Made by a program: the position numbers and the translations under genes. A DNA stretch of 64,000 nucleotides. Source: Paenibacillus sp. D2_2. GTDB taxonomy: Bacteria; Bacillota; Bacilli; Paenibacillales; Paenibacillaceae. The stretch covers positions 2,016,501 to 2,080,500 of the forward strand of contig NZ_CP133605.1 in the NCBI RefSeq assembly GCF_031199965.1, given 5' to 3'. Shown here in pieces: positions 8,890-17,637 of this stretch. The notes under the pieces are model-generated. The model had not been told where the DNA came from, made no database searches, and saw nothing but the letters and a program-made list of their open reading frames with translations. The first letter of the stretch is position 1. Every line of letters starts with the position of its first letter.

Positions 8890-9730
8890 ATGTCTGTTAC
8901 CAAAGAAAGATTACATGTCCTGCTTGTGGAGCAGGGGTATTTTGACAGTAGGGAAAAAGCAAAGGCGGCCATCATGGCTGGTCTAGTATATAGCGGGACG
9001 GAACAGTTGGAAAAGGCGGGAACGAAGATTCCCCGGATACAGCTTTATCTGTAAAGGGAGCGGTTCATCCTTACGTGGGCCGTGGCGGTCTCAAGCTTGA
9101 GAAGGCGTTGAAATGGTTCCAGATCGATATGAATGAACGCGTTATGCTCGATATCGGCTCTTCGACAGGTGGGTTCACGGACTGCGCATTGCAGCATGGA
9201 GCCAGCTATGTTTATGCCATTGATGTTGGTTATAATCAACTCGATTGGTCGCTACGTAATGATGAGAGGGTTAACGTAAAGGAACGTACTAACTTCAGAT
9301 ATATGACACCTGAGGATTTGGACGGTCCAAGCCCGAACTTTGCTAGCATCGACGTATCTTTTATTTCGCTCAAAATAATTTTGCCGCCACTTCGTGAATT
9401 GCTGCAGCGTCCTGCTGATGTTGTAGCACTGATTAAGCCACAGTTCGAGGCTGGGCGCGAGAAGGTGGGCAAATCCGGGTCGTTCGGGATCCGAAGGTCC
9501 ATATTGAAGTGCTGGAGCAAGTACTAGAAGAAGCACTTGGTCTTGGATATATGCTTCAGGGGCTTACTTATTCGCCAATTACAGGCGGAGAGGGTAATGT
9601 TGAATTTTTGGCACATTTACGCCTGAACGAGGGTTTGCCTGTAGAGGCAGATTCAGCGGCGATTTCCAAACTTGCCCGTCAGGTTGTAGATGAAGCTGGA
9701 GCAGTGTTCAGTGTGAACCCGTCGAAATGA
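8890..9730 (+). CDS. tlyA: TlyA family rRNA methyltransferase/hemolysin, two apparent frameshifts
   Basis: The N-terminal S4 RNA-binding domain (ERLHVLLVEQGYFDSREKAK) is followed by an FtsJ-like SAM methyltransferase domain (VGRGGLKLEKALKWF, MLDIGSSTGGFTDC, SIDVSFISL, VALIKPQFEAGREKV). TlyA proteins 2'-O-methylate rRNA; a hemolysin role is an older label. The frame shifts at about 9031 (expected PADTALSVKG) and 9475 (one G missing before VVRDPKVHIEVLEQ). The restored protein is 280 residues. It lies in the position of Bacillus yqxC, before argR and recN. The last codons overlap the terminator stem. Confidence 0.9.
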
Positions 9731-9750
9731 CGGGTTTTTAATTTTTTTTG
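9716..9750 (+). terminator. Intrinsic terminator overlapping the tlyA stop
   Basis: AACCCGTC pairs with GACGGGTT around the stop codon and is followed by TTTAATTTTTTTT. Confidence 0.8.
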
Positions 9751-9875
9751 TGATTTAGCAATTACTAATATTGAAAATAGAACAAATGTTCCCTATAATA
9801 GAAGGTGAATAAAATGTTGCCTTCATGACAGGAGCTGGCCTTCATTCGTCGAATTAATCTCTGAGGTGATTTCGG

Positions 9876-10361
9876 ATGGGAGATTACTCTGACGGTTTGC
9901 TAATGCTGTTGATTACGGGAATCATTCTGTTCTTGATTTACCGGACTTTTCGTTCCTGGGTACGTAAGCCTTTCACACTGAGGTCAGGCATTGGATTCGA
10001 GATGAACGAAGAGATTCTGGAGCATCCGGCGGTTTATATGCTGGAACAGGAAGGCTATGAGGTGGTCAGTGATAAGCTGAAGGTTCCATTAACCTTCAAG
10101 GTGGATGATCAAGTTTTTCACAGCCGTCTGTTTATCGACTATATTGTCGTCAAGAATAGGGAATTCTATATTGTTAGAACATCCCGTGAGCGTTTGCCTG
10201 TAGAATGGACAGGCAGTGGCATGCGCAAGGATTTTCTTAATTTTCTGCTGTTGTACCCAGATTGCTCCGGATTACTTTATATTGATTTAGAGCAGGGAAC
10301 CATCCGGAAGATCGTCTTGACAGCAGGAGAATCCGAAGAGGATGAAGTAGCTAACGAATGA
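9876..10361 (+). CDS. Hypothetical membrane-anchored protein
   Basis: 161 residues, ATG 9876 with GAGGTGAT upstream. I do not recognise the family. One N-terminal transmembrane helix ([18 protein letters not shown]) precedes a soluble domain of mixed alpha/beta character. Within it the string [19 protein letters not shown] loosely recalls the D...E-x-K core of PD-(D/E)XK nucleases, but the final Lys is Arg and the match is weak. The C-terminus is acidic. It sits between tlyA and argR, where Bacillus subtilis has no gene, and its stop overlaps the long argR frame, suggesting co-transcription with argR. Confidence 0.75.
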   Translation: MGDYSDGLLMLLITGIILFLIYRTFRSWVRKPFTLRSGIGFEMNEEILEHPAVYMLEQEGYEVVSDKLKVPLTFKVDDQVFHSRLFIDYIVVKNREFYIVRTSRERLPVEWTGSGMRKDFLNFLLLYPDCSGLLYIDLEQGTIRKIVLTAGESEEDEVANE

Positions 10362-10375
10362 ACATGGAGGATGTT

Positions 10376-10825
10376 ATGAAAGGTCAACGACATATTAAAA
10401 TAAGAGAAATTATTTCAAATCGGGAAGTTGAAACACAAGATGAATTGGTCGAGGCACTAAGGGAATCCGGCTTTCAGGTCACACAGGCTACGGTATCGCG
10501 TGATATCAAAGAATTGATGCTGATCAAAGTTCCTACGGATGACGGACGATATAAATATTCGTTGCCGACCGCCCAGCGCTATAATCCGATTCAGAAGCTG
10601 CAGCGTGCGCTTGTTGACAGCTTCGTTAGCATTGATCATACAGGGAATCTGGTTGTTATCAAATGTTTGCCGGGTACGGCCAATTCTGTTGCGGTTCTGC
10701 TCGATAATATGGAATGGCCCGATCTTCTTGGAACGATCTGCGGAGACGATACGATTCTGATGATCTGCCGGGATGAAGCGTATAGCCATTTTGTCATCGA
10801 TCAAATTATGGGTTTCATTTCCTGA
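10376..10825 (+). CDS. argR: Arginine repressor ArgR/AhrC
   Basis: 149 residues, the standard length, from ATG 10376 after GGAGG at 10366-10370; in-frame ATGs upstream lack that spacing. The N-terminal winged helix ([31 protein letters not shown] given in two parts) binds ARG boxes, and the C-terminal domain ([14 protein letters not shown]) binds arginine and forms the hexamer. It represses arginine biosynthesis and activates catabolism when arginine is present. The gene order argR-recN is conserved across Bacilli. Confidence 0.96.
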   Translation: MKGQRHIKIREIISNREVETQDELVEALRESGFQVTQATVSRDIKELMLIKVPTDDGRYKYSLPTAQRYNPIQKLQRALVDSFVSIDHTGNLVVIKCLPGTANSVAVLLDNMEWPDLLGTICGDDTILMICRDEAYSHFVIDQIMGFIS

Positions 10826-10866
10826 TTTCGTGATATTGCTTTAATTGGGAAAGGGGTTGTCGTGCG

Positions 10867-12589
10867 TTGTTAGTCCATTTATCGATCCGAAATTTGGCGG
10901 TTGTGGAAGCGGTAGACGTCAAGTTTCATTGCGGATTTCATGTTCTTACTGGTGAGACAGGGGCGGGTAAATCGATTATTATCGATGCCCTTGGTCTTAT
11001 AGCTGGAGGCCGCGGCTCTGCGGATTTAATTCGTTATGGCTGTGAGCGTGCAGAGATGGAGGCTTCTTTCGACCTGCCGCCAGCGCATTCAGTATGGACG
11101 ACACTTGCGGATTTCGGCATTAGTGCAAGTCCCGAGGAGATGTTGATCATCCGTCGTGAGATCAGCTCTCAGGGCAAGAGCACAGCACGAATTAATGGTC
11201 AACTTGTCAACTTGTCCATGCTGCGCGAAGTCGGTGAGCAATTAATCAATTTGCATGGACAGCATGAGCATGGAACACTACTAAGGCCGGAACGGCATCT
11301 CGGACTATTAGATGCTTACGGCGCTGATACAATCCGTCCCGTTAAGGCGAAATACCAGGATACATATTCTGCCTACGCCAAGGTGGACAAGGAATACAAT
11401 GAACTTCGTAATACCAGCCAACAAGCACTACAGATGCTTGATTTATATCGTTTTCAAATTGAAGAGATTGCTGCTGCTGGATTAAAAGCTGGTGAAGATG
11501 AATTATTACTGGAGGAAAAGAACAAGCTATCCCATAGTGAGAAAATGATGGACTCCGTATCAATGGCTTATGATTTGCTCTATGGGTCGCAAGGATTGGA
11601 AGCTATCGCGAAAGCGCTAGCCAAACTGAATGACGTTGCTGGCTTCGATCAGCGCGGAATTGGCCCATGTTAGAGCAACTACAGAGCGCGTACTATCAGC
11701 TTGAGGATGCCTCCTTTGGTCTGCGCAGTTACAGGGACAATGTTGAGTTTAATCCGGAGCGTCTTGAGGAAGTGGAAGAACGACTTGATCTGTTGTCTTC
11801 CCTGAAGCGCAAGTATGGTGACAATGCTGAGGATATTCTAGCTTATTATAATAAAATTCTCCGTGAGACCGAGACGCTGGAGAATAAGGATGAATTGCTC
11901 GATAAGCTTGAGGCCAAGCGTGAAGAGCTGCTTCAGCAGCTGCTTGAAGAGGCCGAGCAACTGAGCAGCGTACGCCGTCAGAAGGCAGAAGAGCTTGCAG
12001 CTCTAATTGAGATTGAGCTTAAGGAGCTGCAGATGGGGCGGACTTCATTTAAGGTGAGTTTAGCTTGGAACGAGGATCCTCAAGGCGTGGATTGGATGGG
12101 TAGAAGATCTGTCCTGGTCGTCATGGTATCGATACTGCGGAGTTTCTCATATCGCCTAATCCGGGCGAGCCACTTCGGCCACTGAGCAAGATTGCTTCTG
12201 GTGGGGAATTGTCACGGATTATGCTAGCGATGAAGAGCATCTTTGCGCGTCATGACAATGTACCGGTACTTATATTTGATGAAGTGGATACAGGGGTTAG
12301 CGGGCGAGCAGCACAATCGATCGCCGAGAAGCTGTTCCGCTTATCGAGAACTTGTCAGGTCTTCTCCATTACCCATCTTCCGCAAGTGGCATGTATGGCA
12401 GATCAACAATACTTAATTGAAAAGATCGTAGCGGATGGACGAACGATGACCCAGATCGAGGAGCTCAGCGAAGAAGGGCGTGTGGACGAGTTGGCCCGTA
12501 TGCTTGGAGGCGTGGAGATTACTGAGAAGACGCAGCATCATGCTCAGGAAATGCTGAAGTTGGCGGCGGTCCAAAAGGATTCAATTTGA
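10867..12589 (+). CDS. recN: DNA repair protein RecN, two apparent frameshifts
   Basis: RecN is an SMC-like ATPase acting early in double-strand break repair. The TTG start at 10867 gives LVHLSIRNLAVVEAVDV, then Walker A GETGAGKSIIIDAL, a long coiled coil, the ABC signature LSKIASGGELSRIMLA and Walker B PVLIFDEVDTGVSGR. The frame is lost at about 11668 (a C missing in GGCCC; expected GIGPMLEQLQ) and about 12115 (a G missing; expected LGRHGIDTAEFLISPNPGEP). Corrected, it encodes 574 residues, the normal size. It is probably intact in the organism. Confidence 0.93.
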
Positions 12590-12700
12590 GGCCGGAACAA
12601 TGATTGACAGTAATAAAAGACCTGCCCGGGTATCTTATAGGTACGCAATTGGCGACCACCTTTTCGTCAAGCGAAGAAGCTAAAGGGAGTGTGACAGCCA

Positions 12701-14029
12701 TTGAACCCGAACCTAATCAAGAGATTACTCGGTCTTTTATTTGCTTTTTTCTTATGTTTTCTCGGTTCTACCGCGGTGAATGGACAATCCTTCAATTTAC
12801 CGGATGAGCTGCGATTGTTCCAGGGGCAGGGCACACAGCTGCATTTAGCTTTGCCTGTACAAGCGTCTGTTAGCGTTGATCGGCCTGATGTACTTACGCT
12901 GAATGGGCAAGCTGTTCCAACCATGACAGTGTCCCTTGGCGAACCGCTCAAGCTAAATTCTGTGGGTAGTGGTGAAGCGAACATCCGCATGAAATTATTC
13001 GGACAGATTCCTCTTAAGACTGTAAAAGTCAACGTCATTCCAGACTTGAAGGTCATTCCAGGAGGGCAGACGATCGGAGTAAAAGTGAAATCCGCAGGTA
13101 TTCTCGTCGTAGGTCATCATCAGGTGACGACTAACAATGAGAAGCTATCTCCCGGAGAAGTGGCTGGATTGAAGACAGGAGATTTAATCACCCATTTGAA
13201 TGGTATCGAATTAAAGGATGTCAAAGATGTTGCCATTATTGCAGATCAAGCGGGTAAGAATAATCAACCGATCAAAGTCTCATACAAGCGTGACGGAAGA
13301 ACTTATACAACATTGTTAACTCCCGCTTTTGACAATCAGGATCGCTCCTGGAGAATAGGGCTGTATATTCGTGATTCTGCAGCAGGTGTCGGAACATTAA
13401 CTTTCTATGCACCTAAGCATGGGGTATATGGAGCTTTGGGGCATGTAATTACGGATATGAATACCCAGACACCGATTGTCGTAGGCAGCGGGCAAATTTT
13501 GCAATCCAGTGTAACATCAATTTCCAAGAGCGAGAGTGGAGAGCCTGGGGAGAAGAGAGCTCATTTTATCAAAGAAGGAAGAACTCTGGGAACAATTGAA
13601 CGGAACACTCCATTTGGCATCTTCGGTAAAATGGATGAAAATCCAGAACATAGTGTGTATAAAAATGGAATTCCTGTTGCATTTGCCGAAGAGGTGAAGG
13701 AAGGTCCTGCTGAAATTTTAACGGTTGTTGAAGGGCAAAAGGTGGAGAGGTTTAAAGTCGAAATCATTCATGTATCTAGACAGAATGCTCCAGAGACCAA
13801 AGGCTTAGTGATCCGCATTACAGATTCACGCCTGATTGAGAAGACCGGGGGAATTGTACAGGGGATGAGCGGCAGCCCCATTATCCAGAATGGCAAGCTG
13901 ATCGGTGCAGTGACCCATGTCTTTGTGAACGATCCTCGTTCGGGCTATGGCTGCTTTATAGAATGGATGTTGCAGGACGCAGGAGTTCTCAAACATAAGC
14001 AGACTCTCCAGGATCTTAAGGCTAGCTAG
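12701..14029 (+). CDS. spoIVB: SpoIVB peptidase, intercompartmental signalling in sporulation
   Basis: 442 residues, TTG start at 12701 with AAAGGGAG upstream. SpoIVB is made in the forespore, crosses into the intermembrane space and cleaves SpoIVFA to trigger pro-sigma-K processing. An N-terminal membrane helix (LLGLLFAFFLCFLGS), a PDZ domain at about residues 110-190 (SPGEVAGLKTGDLITHLNGI) and the S55 serine peptidase domain are visible. GALGHVITD carries the likely catalytic His and VQGMSGSPIIQNGKLIG the catalytic Ser. Gene order recN-spoIVB-spo0A is as in Bacillus. Confidence 0.96.
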   Translation: MNPNLIKRLLGLLFAFFLCFLGSTAVNGQSFNLPDELRLFQGQGTQLHLALPVQASVSVDRPDVLTLNGQAVPTMTVSLGEPLKLNSVGSGEANIRMKLFGQIPLKTVKVNVIPDLKVIPGGQTIGVKVKSAGILVVGHHQVTTNNEKLSPGEVAGLKTGDLITHLNGIELKDVKDVAIIADQAGKNNQPIKVSYKRDGRTYTTLLTPAFDNQDRSWRIGLYIRDSAAGVGTLTFYAPKHGVYGALGHVITDMNTQTPIVVGSGQILQSSVTSISKSESGEPGEKRAHFIKEGRTLGTIERNTPFGIFGKMDENPEHSVYKNGIPVAFAEEVKEGPAEILTVVEGQKVERFKVEIIHVSRQNAPETKGLVIRITDSRLIEKTGGIVQGMSGSPIIQNGKLIGAVTHVFVNDPRSGYGCFIEWMLQDAGVLKHKQTLQDLKAS

Positions 14030-14047
14030 CCTTAGGATCTTTTGTTT
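14011..14047 (+). terminator. Intrinsic terminator overlapping the spoIVB stop
   Basis: GATCTTAAGGCTAGC pairs with the adjacent GCTAGCCTTAGGATC (sharing the central AGCTAGC palindrome) and is followed by TTTTGTTT. Confidence 0.65.
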
Positions 14048-14223
14048 AAGCAGAATTCAATGGATTACGCTAAGGAAAAAAGTAACTTGAGTCAATAAAT
14101 ATTTTGTCGCCGACCGGATAAGAATTATGTTTAGGTTTGTCGGAATTAACGGAAAGGTATCGCAATCTGTAAATAAATAAATTATTATATCTTAAACAGA
14201 TAAAAAATTAAAGAAAAAAATTT

Positions 14224-14230
14224 TTCGACA
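14224..14230 (-). promoter_or_regulatory. Spo0A-binding site (0A box) upstream of spo0A
   Basis: TTCGACA is a perfect TGTCGAA 0A box on the minus strand, directly before the sigma-H -35 element. Confidence 0.7.
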
Positions 14231-14259
14231 GAAGGAATTTACTTTTGGATGTCGAATCC
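14231..14259 (+). promoter_or_regulatory. Sigma-H promoter of spo0A
   Basis: GAAGGAATT (14231-14239) matches the sigma-H -35 consensus RnAGGAwww in full. After exactly 11 bases GTCGAATCC (14251-14259) matches the -10 pattern RnnGAATww except for the last two bases. It ends 59 bases before the spo0A GTG start. Bacillus spo0A has a sigma-H promoter in the same place. Confidence 0.75.
14250..14256 (+). promoter_or_regulatory. Second 0A box, overlapping the -10 element
   Basis: TGTCGAA on the plus strand overlaps the sigma-H -10 element, so binding of Spo0A~P here could compete with polymerase. Confidence 0.6.
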
Positions 14260-14318
14260 TTATTCTGGAAAGAGTGAGTAGTTATTATTTATTCAAGTAC
14301 TTAAGGAGGACGTCGTCA

Positions 14319-15125
14319 GTGCAGAAAATTGAAGTGTTGTTGGCGGATGATAATCGGGAATTTACGAATTTGCTCGCGGAGTATATTTCGGAGCAGGACG
14401 ATATGACCGTCTCGGGAATTGCTTATAATGGCGAAGAAGTGCTGGAGATGATCGACAACGCTTCTAAAATTCCTGACGTTTTAATTCTGGATATTATCAT
14501 GCCGCATTTGGATGGTCTGGGCGTATTGGAGCGTTTACGCGAAATGAATTTGACCCCTCAGCCCAAAATCATTATGTTGACCGCTTTTGGTCAGGAGAAC
14601 ATTACGCAGCGTGCAGTACAGCTTGGAGCATCGTATTATATCCTTAAGCCCTTCGATATGGAGGTTCTCGTCAACCGGATTCGTCAATTGGTGGGTGTAT
14701 CGACGGTAACGACGGGGTCTACGCTATCACCATCTTTTAGCAAGTCGAATGTTGTTCCAATCGGCAAAGGCAAAAACTTGGACGCGAATATAACGTCTAT
14801 CATACATGAGATTGGGGTACCCGCACATATTAAAGGATATCAGTATCTTCGCGAAGCGATTACGATGGTTTATAATAACATCGAAATCTTAGGGGCAATT
14901 ACGAAGACCCTCTATCCAGCTATCGCTGAGAAATTCAAGACGACGCCGTCCCGCGTTGAACGTGCCATCCGCCACGCGATCGAAGTCGCCTGGACCCGCG
15001 GCAACCTTGATTCGATTAGCCACTTGTTTGGCTATACCGTAAACATCAGCAAGTCCAAGCCAACTAATTCGGAGTTCATCGCGATGGTTGCTGACAAGCT
15101 GCGGATTGAGCATAAGGTGTCGTGA
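14319..15125 (+). CDS. spo0A: Sporulation master response regulator Spo0A
   Basis: 268 residues from GTG 14319, after AAGGAGG at 14302-14308; the open frame extends upstream to 14274 without a ribosome binding site. The receiver domain shows LLADDNREF (acidic pocket), [14 protein letters not shown] (phospho-acceptor Asp) and LKPFDME (conserved Lys). The C-terminal sporulation-specific DNA-binding domain follows ([40 protein letters not shown]), which reads 0A boxes. Phosphorylated by the phosphorelay, it activates spoIIA and other sporulation genes. Its own promoter carries two 0A boxes, implying autoregulation. Confidence 0.98.
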   Translation: MQKIEVLLADDNREFTNLLAEYISEQDDMTVSGIAYNGEEVLEMIDNASKIPDVLILDIIMPHLDGLGVLERLREMNLTPQPKIIMLTAFGQENITQRAVQLGASYYILKPFDMEVLVNRIRQLVGVSTVTTGSTLSPSFSKSNVVPIGKGKNLDANITSIIHEIGVPAHIKGYQYLREAITMVYNNIEILGAITKTLYPAIAEKFKTTPSRVERAIRHAIEVAWTRGNLDSISHLFGYTVNISKSKPTNSEFIAMVADKLRIEHKVS

Positions 15126-15260
15126 AAGTAAGGACAAAGCGCTTTGAGAATCTTTCAATTGCTATTAAGGCTATAAATATCGAAAAAAGAATCAATTGAT
15201 ACAACTTTGATTATGCTGTTTCAACCGTTAAATGTAGTGGTATTTCTTAAAACAGATGCG

Positions 15261-15286
15261 AAGGCGCCCAAGTGGCGCTTTTTCTG
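15261..15286 (+). terminator. Intrinsic terminator of spo0A
   Basis: GGCGCC and GGCGC flank CAAGT, giving a short GC-rich stem followed by TTTTTC, 140 bases after the spo0A stop. Confidence 0.7.
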
Positions 15287-15346
15287 TTGCAACTATTTAT
15301 GTTTTCAATAGATTAATCAATATTTATTTATGAAAGTAGGAATTAG

Positions 15347-16094
15347 ATGAATGTAATCTCGTATAAAGGGATGTCAATTGAATCTTTAGATGATTGGTTA
15401 GCCTATTCTCCTCCTGCTAAAGGTGAATTGCATTGGAAAGATGGACGAAGTGCAAAGGAATTGGCAAAAGCATGGCTTCGTACGGGTAAGCCTTCTATAC
15501 CCGATGAATTACAGGATTTATTGAATTCACATCATGATACAAAAGGGTTTACTTGGGAACAAGCCACACCCGAGGTTGTAACGAAATTGGATGACTTCAG
15601 GGGGAATGGTCGAAACCATGATATGATAATCTGGGGAAGGTCGCTGAACAAAATATGCTAGTCTCAATTGAAGCAAAGGTAGATGAATCGTTCGGTGAAC
15701 TAATCTCAAAATATGTATCATCAAGGATTGCCTCAAACCCAAGGAGTAAAGTTCCTGACCGAGTAAGTCAACTCTCTGCCGCAATCTTCGATAATATGAA
15801 TATTGGACATATTAGGTATCAGCTTCTACATGCTGTTGCAGGTGTATTAATTGAAGCCGCTGTACAAGAAGCATCGAGAGCGGCTCTATCGTTCATGAGT
15901 TCATTCCTACGACAGGTAAAACACAGAAGGCTCGGGAGAATGATGATGATTGGCATAACGTTACTTGCTTACTTACTGGTGGCTGCATTGAGGCTGGTCA
16001 ATTGTACGGCCCTGTTTCGGTGCCAGGCGGTGGAAAGGTTCCTAATCATATACCGTTGTACATTGGTAAGATTGAAACATCCATGAACACTTAA
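15347..16094 (+). CDS. DUF6946-like protein, two apparent frameshifts
   Basis: Start ATG 15347 (GTAGGAATTAG upstream). Frame breaks occur at about 15640 (one A missing; expected IIWGKVAEQNMLVSIEAKVDE) and 15890 (one T missing; expected LFVHEFIPTTGKT). Rejoined, it gives 249 residues ending VPNHIPLYIGKIETSMNT. The N-terminus (ELHWKDGRSAKELAKAWL) and the central IEAKVDESFG resemble, from memory, the DUF6946 family of uncharacterised proteins; this is moderate recognition, not a search result. IEAK(V)DE could be a nuclease-like strand, but that is speculation. The gene is AT-rich relative to its neighbours and absent from this place in Bacillus. Confidence 0.6.
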
Positions 16095-16201
16095 GAGGAA
16101 CAGTCTAAGCATCCGTATTGCCATTCTCCCCCTACCGTTCTATACTGTGTCTTGTACTTATATAATGCATTGTTTTAAAATTAAAGGTAGGGGTATTTGA
16201 A

Positions 16202-16492
16202 ATGAACACAGCCCAGTTTCAGCAATATGTCAGAGAATTTAGTAAGGATAAAGGCTTCGATACGAGCACTATTGAACAGAGGATGCTCTACTTGATGTCC
16301 GAAGTGGGTGAGCTGTCAAAAGAAGTTCTTGAGGTATCCTTCGATCCGGCAGCAGAAAAAAAAGAGAATCTTGGCTTCGAGATGTATGATGTCGTCTGGA
16401 ATATATTCGATTTGGCTAATAAGCTTGGCATCGACCTGGAGCAAGCCTTCAAGAAGAAGCTTGAGATTAACGAGAAGAGGACTTGGGAGTAG
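16202..16492 (+). CDS. MazG-like nucleotide pyrophosphohydrolase
   Basis: 96 residues, ATG 16202. It matches the MazG/all-alpha NTP pyrophosphohydrolase fold: the first metal-binding helix MLYLMSEVGELSKEVLEV and the second helix GFEMYDVVWNIFDLAN with its Glu/Asp pair. Such enzymes hydrolyse (d)NTPs to NMP and pyrophosphate and are viewed as house-cleaning or stress enzymes. It follows the DUF6946-like gene by about 110 bases. The substrate cannot be inferred. The frame is intact. Confidence 0.8.
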   Translation: MNTAQFQQYVREFSKDKGFDTSTIEQRMLYLMSEVGELSKEVLEVSFDPAAEKKENLGFEMYDVVWNIFDLANKLGIDLEQAFKKKLEINEKRTWE

Positions 16493-16533
16493 CACTACTA
16501 ACTGATGAGTCCGCAAATCGATCCGTAATACAT

Positions 16534-16572
16534 AACGTCAAGATTACCGGAGATGGAACTTGGCGTTTTTTG
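16534..16572 (+). terminator. Intrinsic terminator after the MazG-like gene
   Basis: AACGTCAAG pairs (one G-U) with CTTGGCGTT and is followed by six T. Confidence 0.7.
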
Positions 16573-16640
16573 TTTGCAGAGATCCAGTGACTTATTTAAG
16601 ATACGCATGTTATGATAAATGGAAATATTAAACAGGTGAT

Positions 16641-16790
16641 ATGCGGGTGGCATATTATGTAAGGTATAGGAATCATGTGAGTAATAACGAGAAGGAGATC
16701 GTATTCGGGATTGTGTTGATTGTTTCGTCCATAGTCATTGGGATGCTTGTAGGCATTAGAGACAGTTATCTATATGGCAGCCTCGATTGA
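16641..16790 (+). CDS. Possible 49-residue membrane peptide
   Basis: An ATG at 16641, preceded by AGGTGAT, opens a 49-residue frame. A basic N-terminus (MRVAYYVRYRNHV) is followed by a single hydrophobic helix, IVFGIVLIVSSIVIGMLVGI, and a short tail RDSYLYGSLD. The composition looks like a real single-span membrane peptide. No family is recognised and no conservation evidence is available, so it may be chance. Confidence 0.4.
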   Translation: MRVAYYVRYRNHVSNNEKEIVFGIVLIVSSIVIGMLVGIRDSYLYGSLD

Positions 16791-16888
16791 TTACTTATGT
16801 TACAATAAATGAGTCAATACGAAGTAAGTCAGATCTCATCGGCAGCTTATGAATAGCTATAATTGTGTAATGGAGAGGGCGAAGGAAG

Positions 16889-17110
16889 TTGGAAGAGACA
16901 AAGGAGATTCATTCGAAACTTGAACATTTTAGAGATATGCTGGGGCAAATGGATGAGAACGACTGCAACAGGCGATGGATTGGAGAACTGATTGATCAGT
17001 TGCAACTGCTGGAAGAGGAGAATAAGAGATTAAAGAAGACGATTCTCCGCATCTCCGCGAAGCATAACCCTAGGATGTCTACGAAATTGAAGGATGCTCT
17101 ATATGAGTGA
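16889..17110 (+). CDS. Hypothetical coiled-coil small protein
   Basis: 73 residues from TTG 16889 with GAGAGGG about nine bases upstream. It is strongly charged and helical: IGELIDQLQLLEEENKRLKK suggests a coiled coil, and the tail is basic. No family is recognised. A terminator follows directly, which supports a real transcription unit. An alternative start cannot be excluded. Confidence 0.55.
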   Translation: MEETKEIHSKLEHFRDMLGQMDENDCNRRWIGELIDQLQLLEEENKRLKKTILRISAKHNPRMSTKLKDALYE

Positions 17111-17121
17111 TTTGTCCATAG

Positions 17122-17172
17122 AAAAAACTCTTTCCCAGTATGTATATAATACGGCAGGGAGAGAGTTTTTTG
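17122..17172. terminator. Bidirectional terminator between convergent genes
   Basis: AAAAAACTCTTTCCC pairs with GGGAGAGAGTTTTTT. The A run and T run let it serve the coiled-coil gene on the plus strand and the DUF2627 gene on the minus strand. Confidence 0.85.
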
Positions 17173-17184
17173 TTAAGTCTTTGA

Positions 17185-17463
17185 TTACTCCGTAACGGTT
17201 TTCTTCTTGTGGCTCTTGCCGTAGCCGCGTTTGCGGTCGCGAAAATAAATCCAGCCCGCCAAGAAGCTGATGCCAGCCAGAAACAGCAATAGTCCAATAA
17301 TAAAATTAAGCCAGTCAAAGGTAAGGGTAGTCAAGGTGTCATCGCCATGCTGGGAATAGTAAAGGAAAACGGCGTCCTTGATTTTCAAAAAGCCGATCAT
17401 AGCTGCGATGCCGGGGATGACCAGAATAACAATCGCAATAAAACGGGAAATCATCAGCTTCAT
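17185..17463 (-). CDS. yqzF: DUF2627 family membrane protein (YqzF-like)
   Basis: 92 residues from the ATG at 17463, with GGAAAGGGA upstream on the minus strand; the frame extends further but without a start signal. Two transmembrane helices are clear (FIAIVILVIPGIAAMIGFL and FIIGLLLFLAGISFLAGWIY) with a lysine-rich tail. This fits DUF2627, typified by Bacillus YqzF, which also lies beside the bkd operon. It is transcribed away from lpdA. Function unknown. Confidence 0.8.
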   Translation of the reverse strand: MKLMISRFIAIVILVIPGIAAMIGFLKIKDAVFLYYSQHGDDTLTTLTFDWLNFIIGLLLFLAGISFLAGWIYFRDRKRGYGKSHKKKTVTE

Positions 17464-17637
17464 AATATATATATCCCTTTCCTTTCGCGAACAGTAATGA
17501 TTTGGAATTATTCTAATCATACCTTCTTCTTAAGATTCTGTCTATTTGCAAGCCTCATTTGTAATCATTCAAAAACGAGGTAAAATGAAGAATATAGTAA
17601 ATTAAATTATTCGAAATAGAATGGTGGAGATATATTC

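Noticed and set aside
12604..12807. A short frame overlapping the spoIVB start
   Set aside because: No start signal and it runs into the signal-anchor region of spoIVB in another frame.
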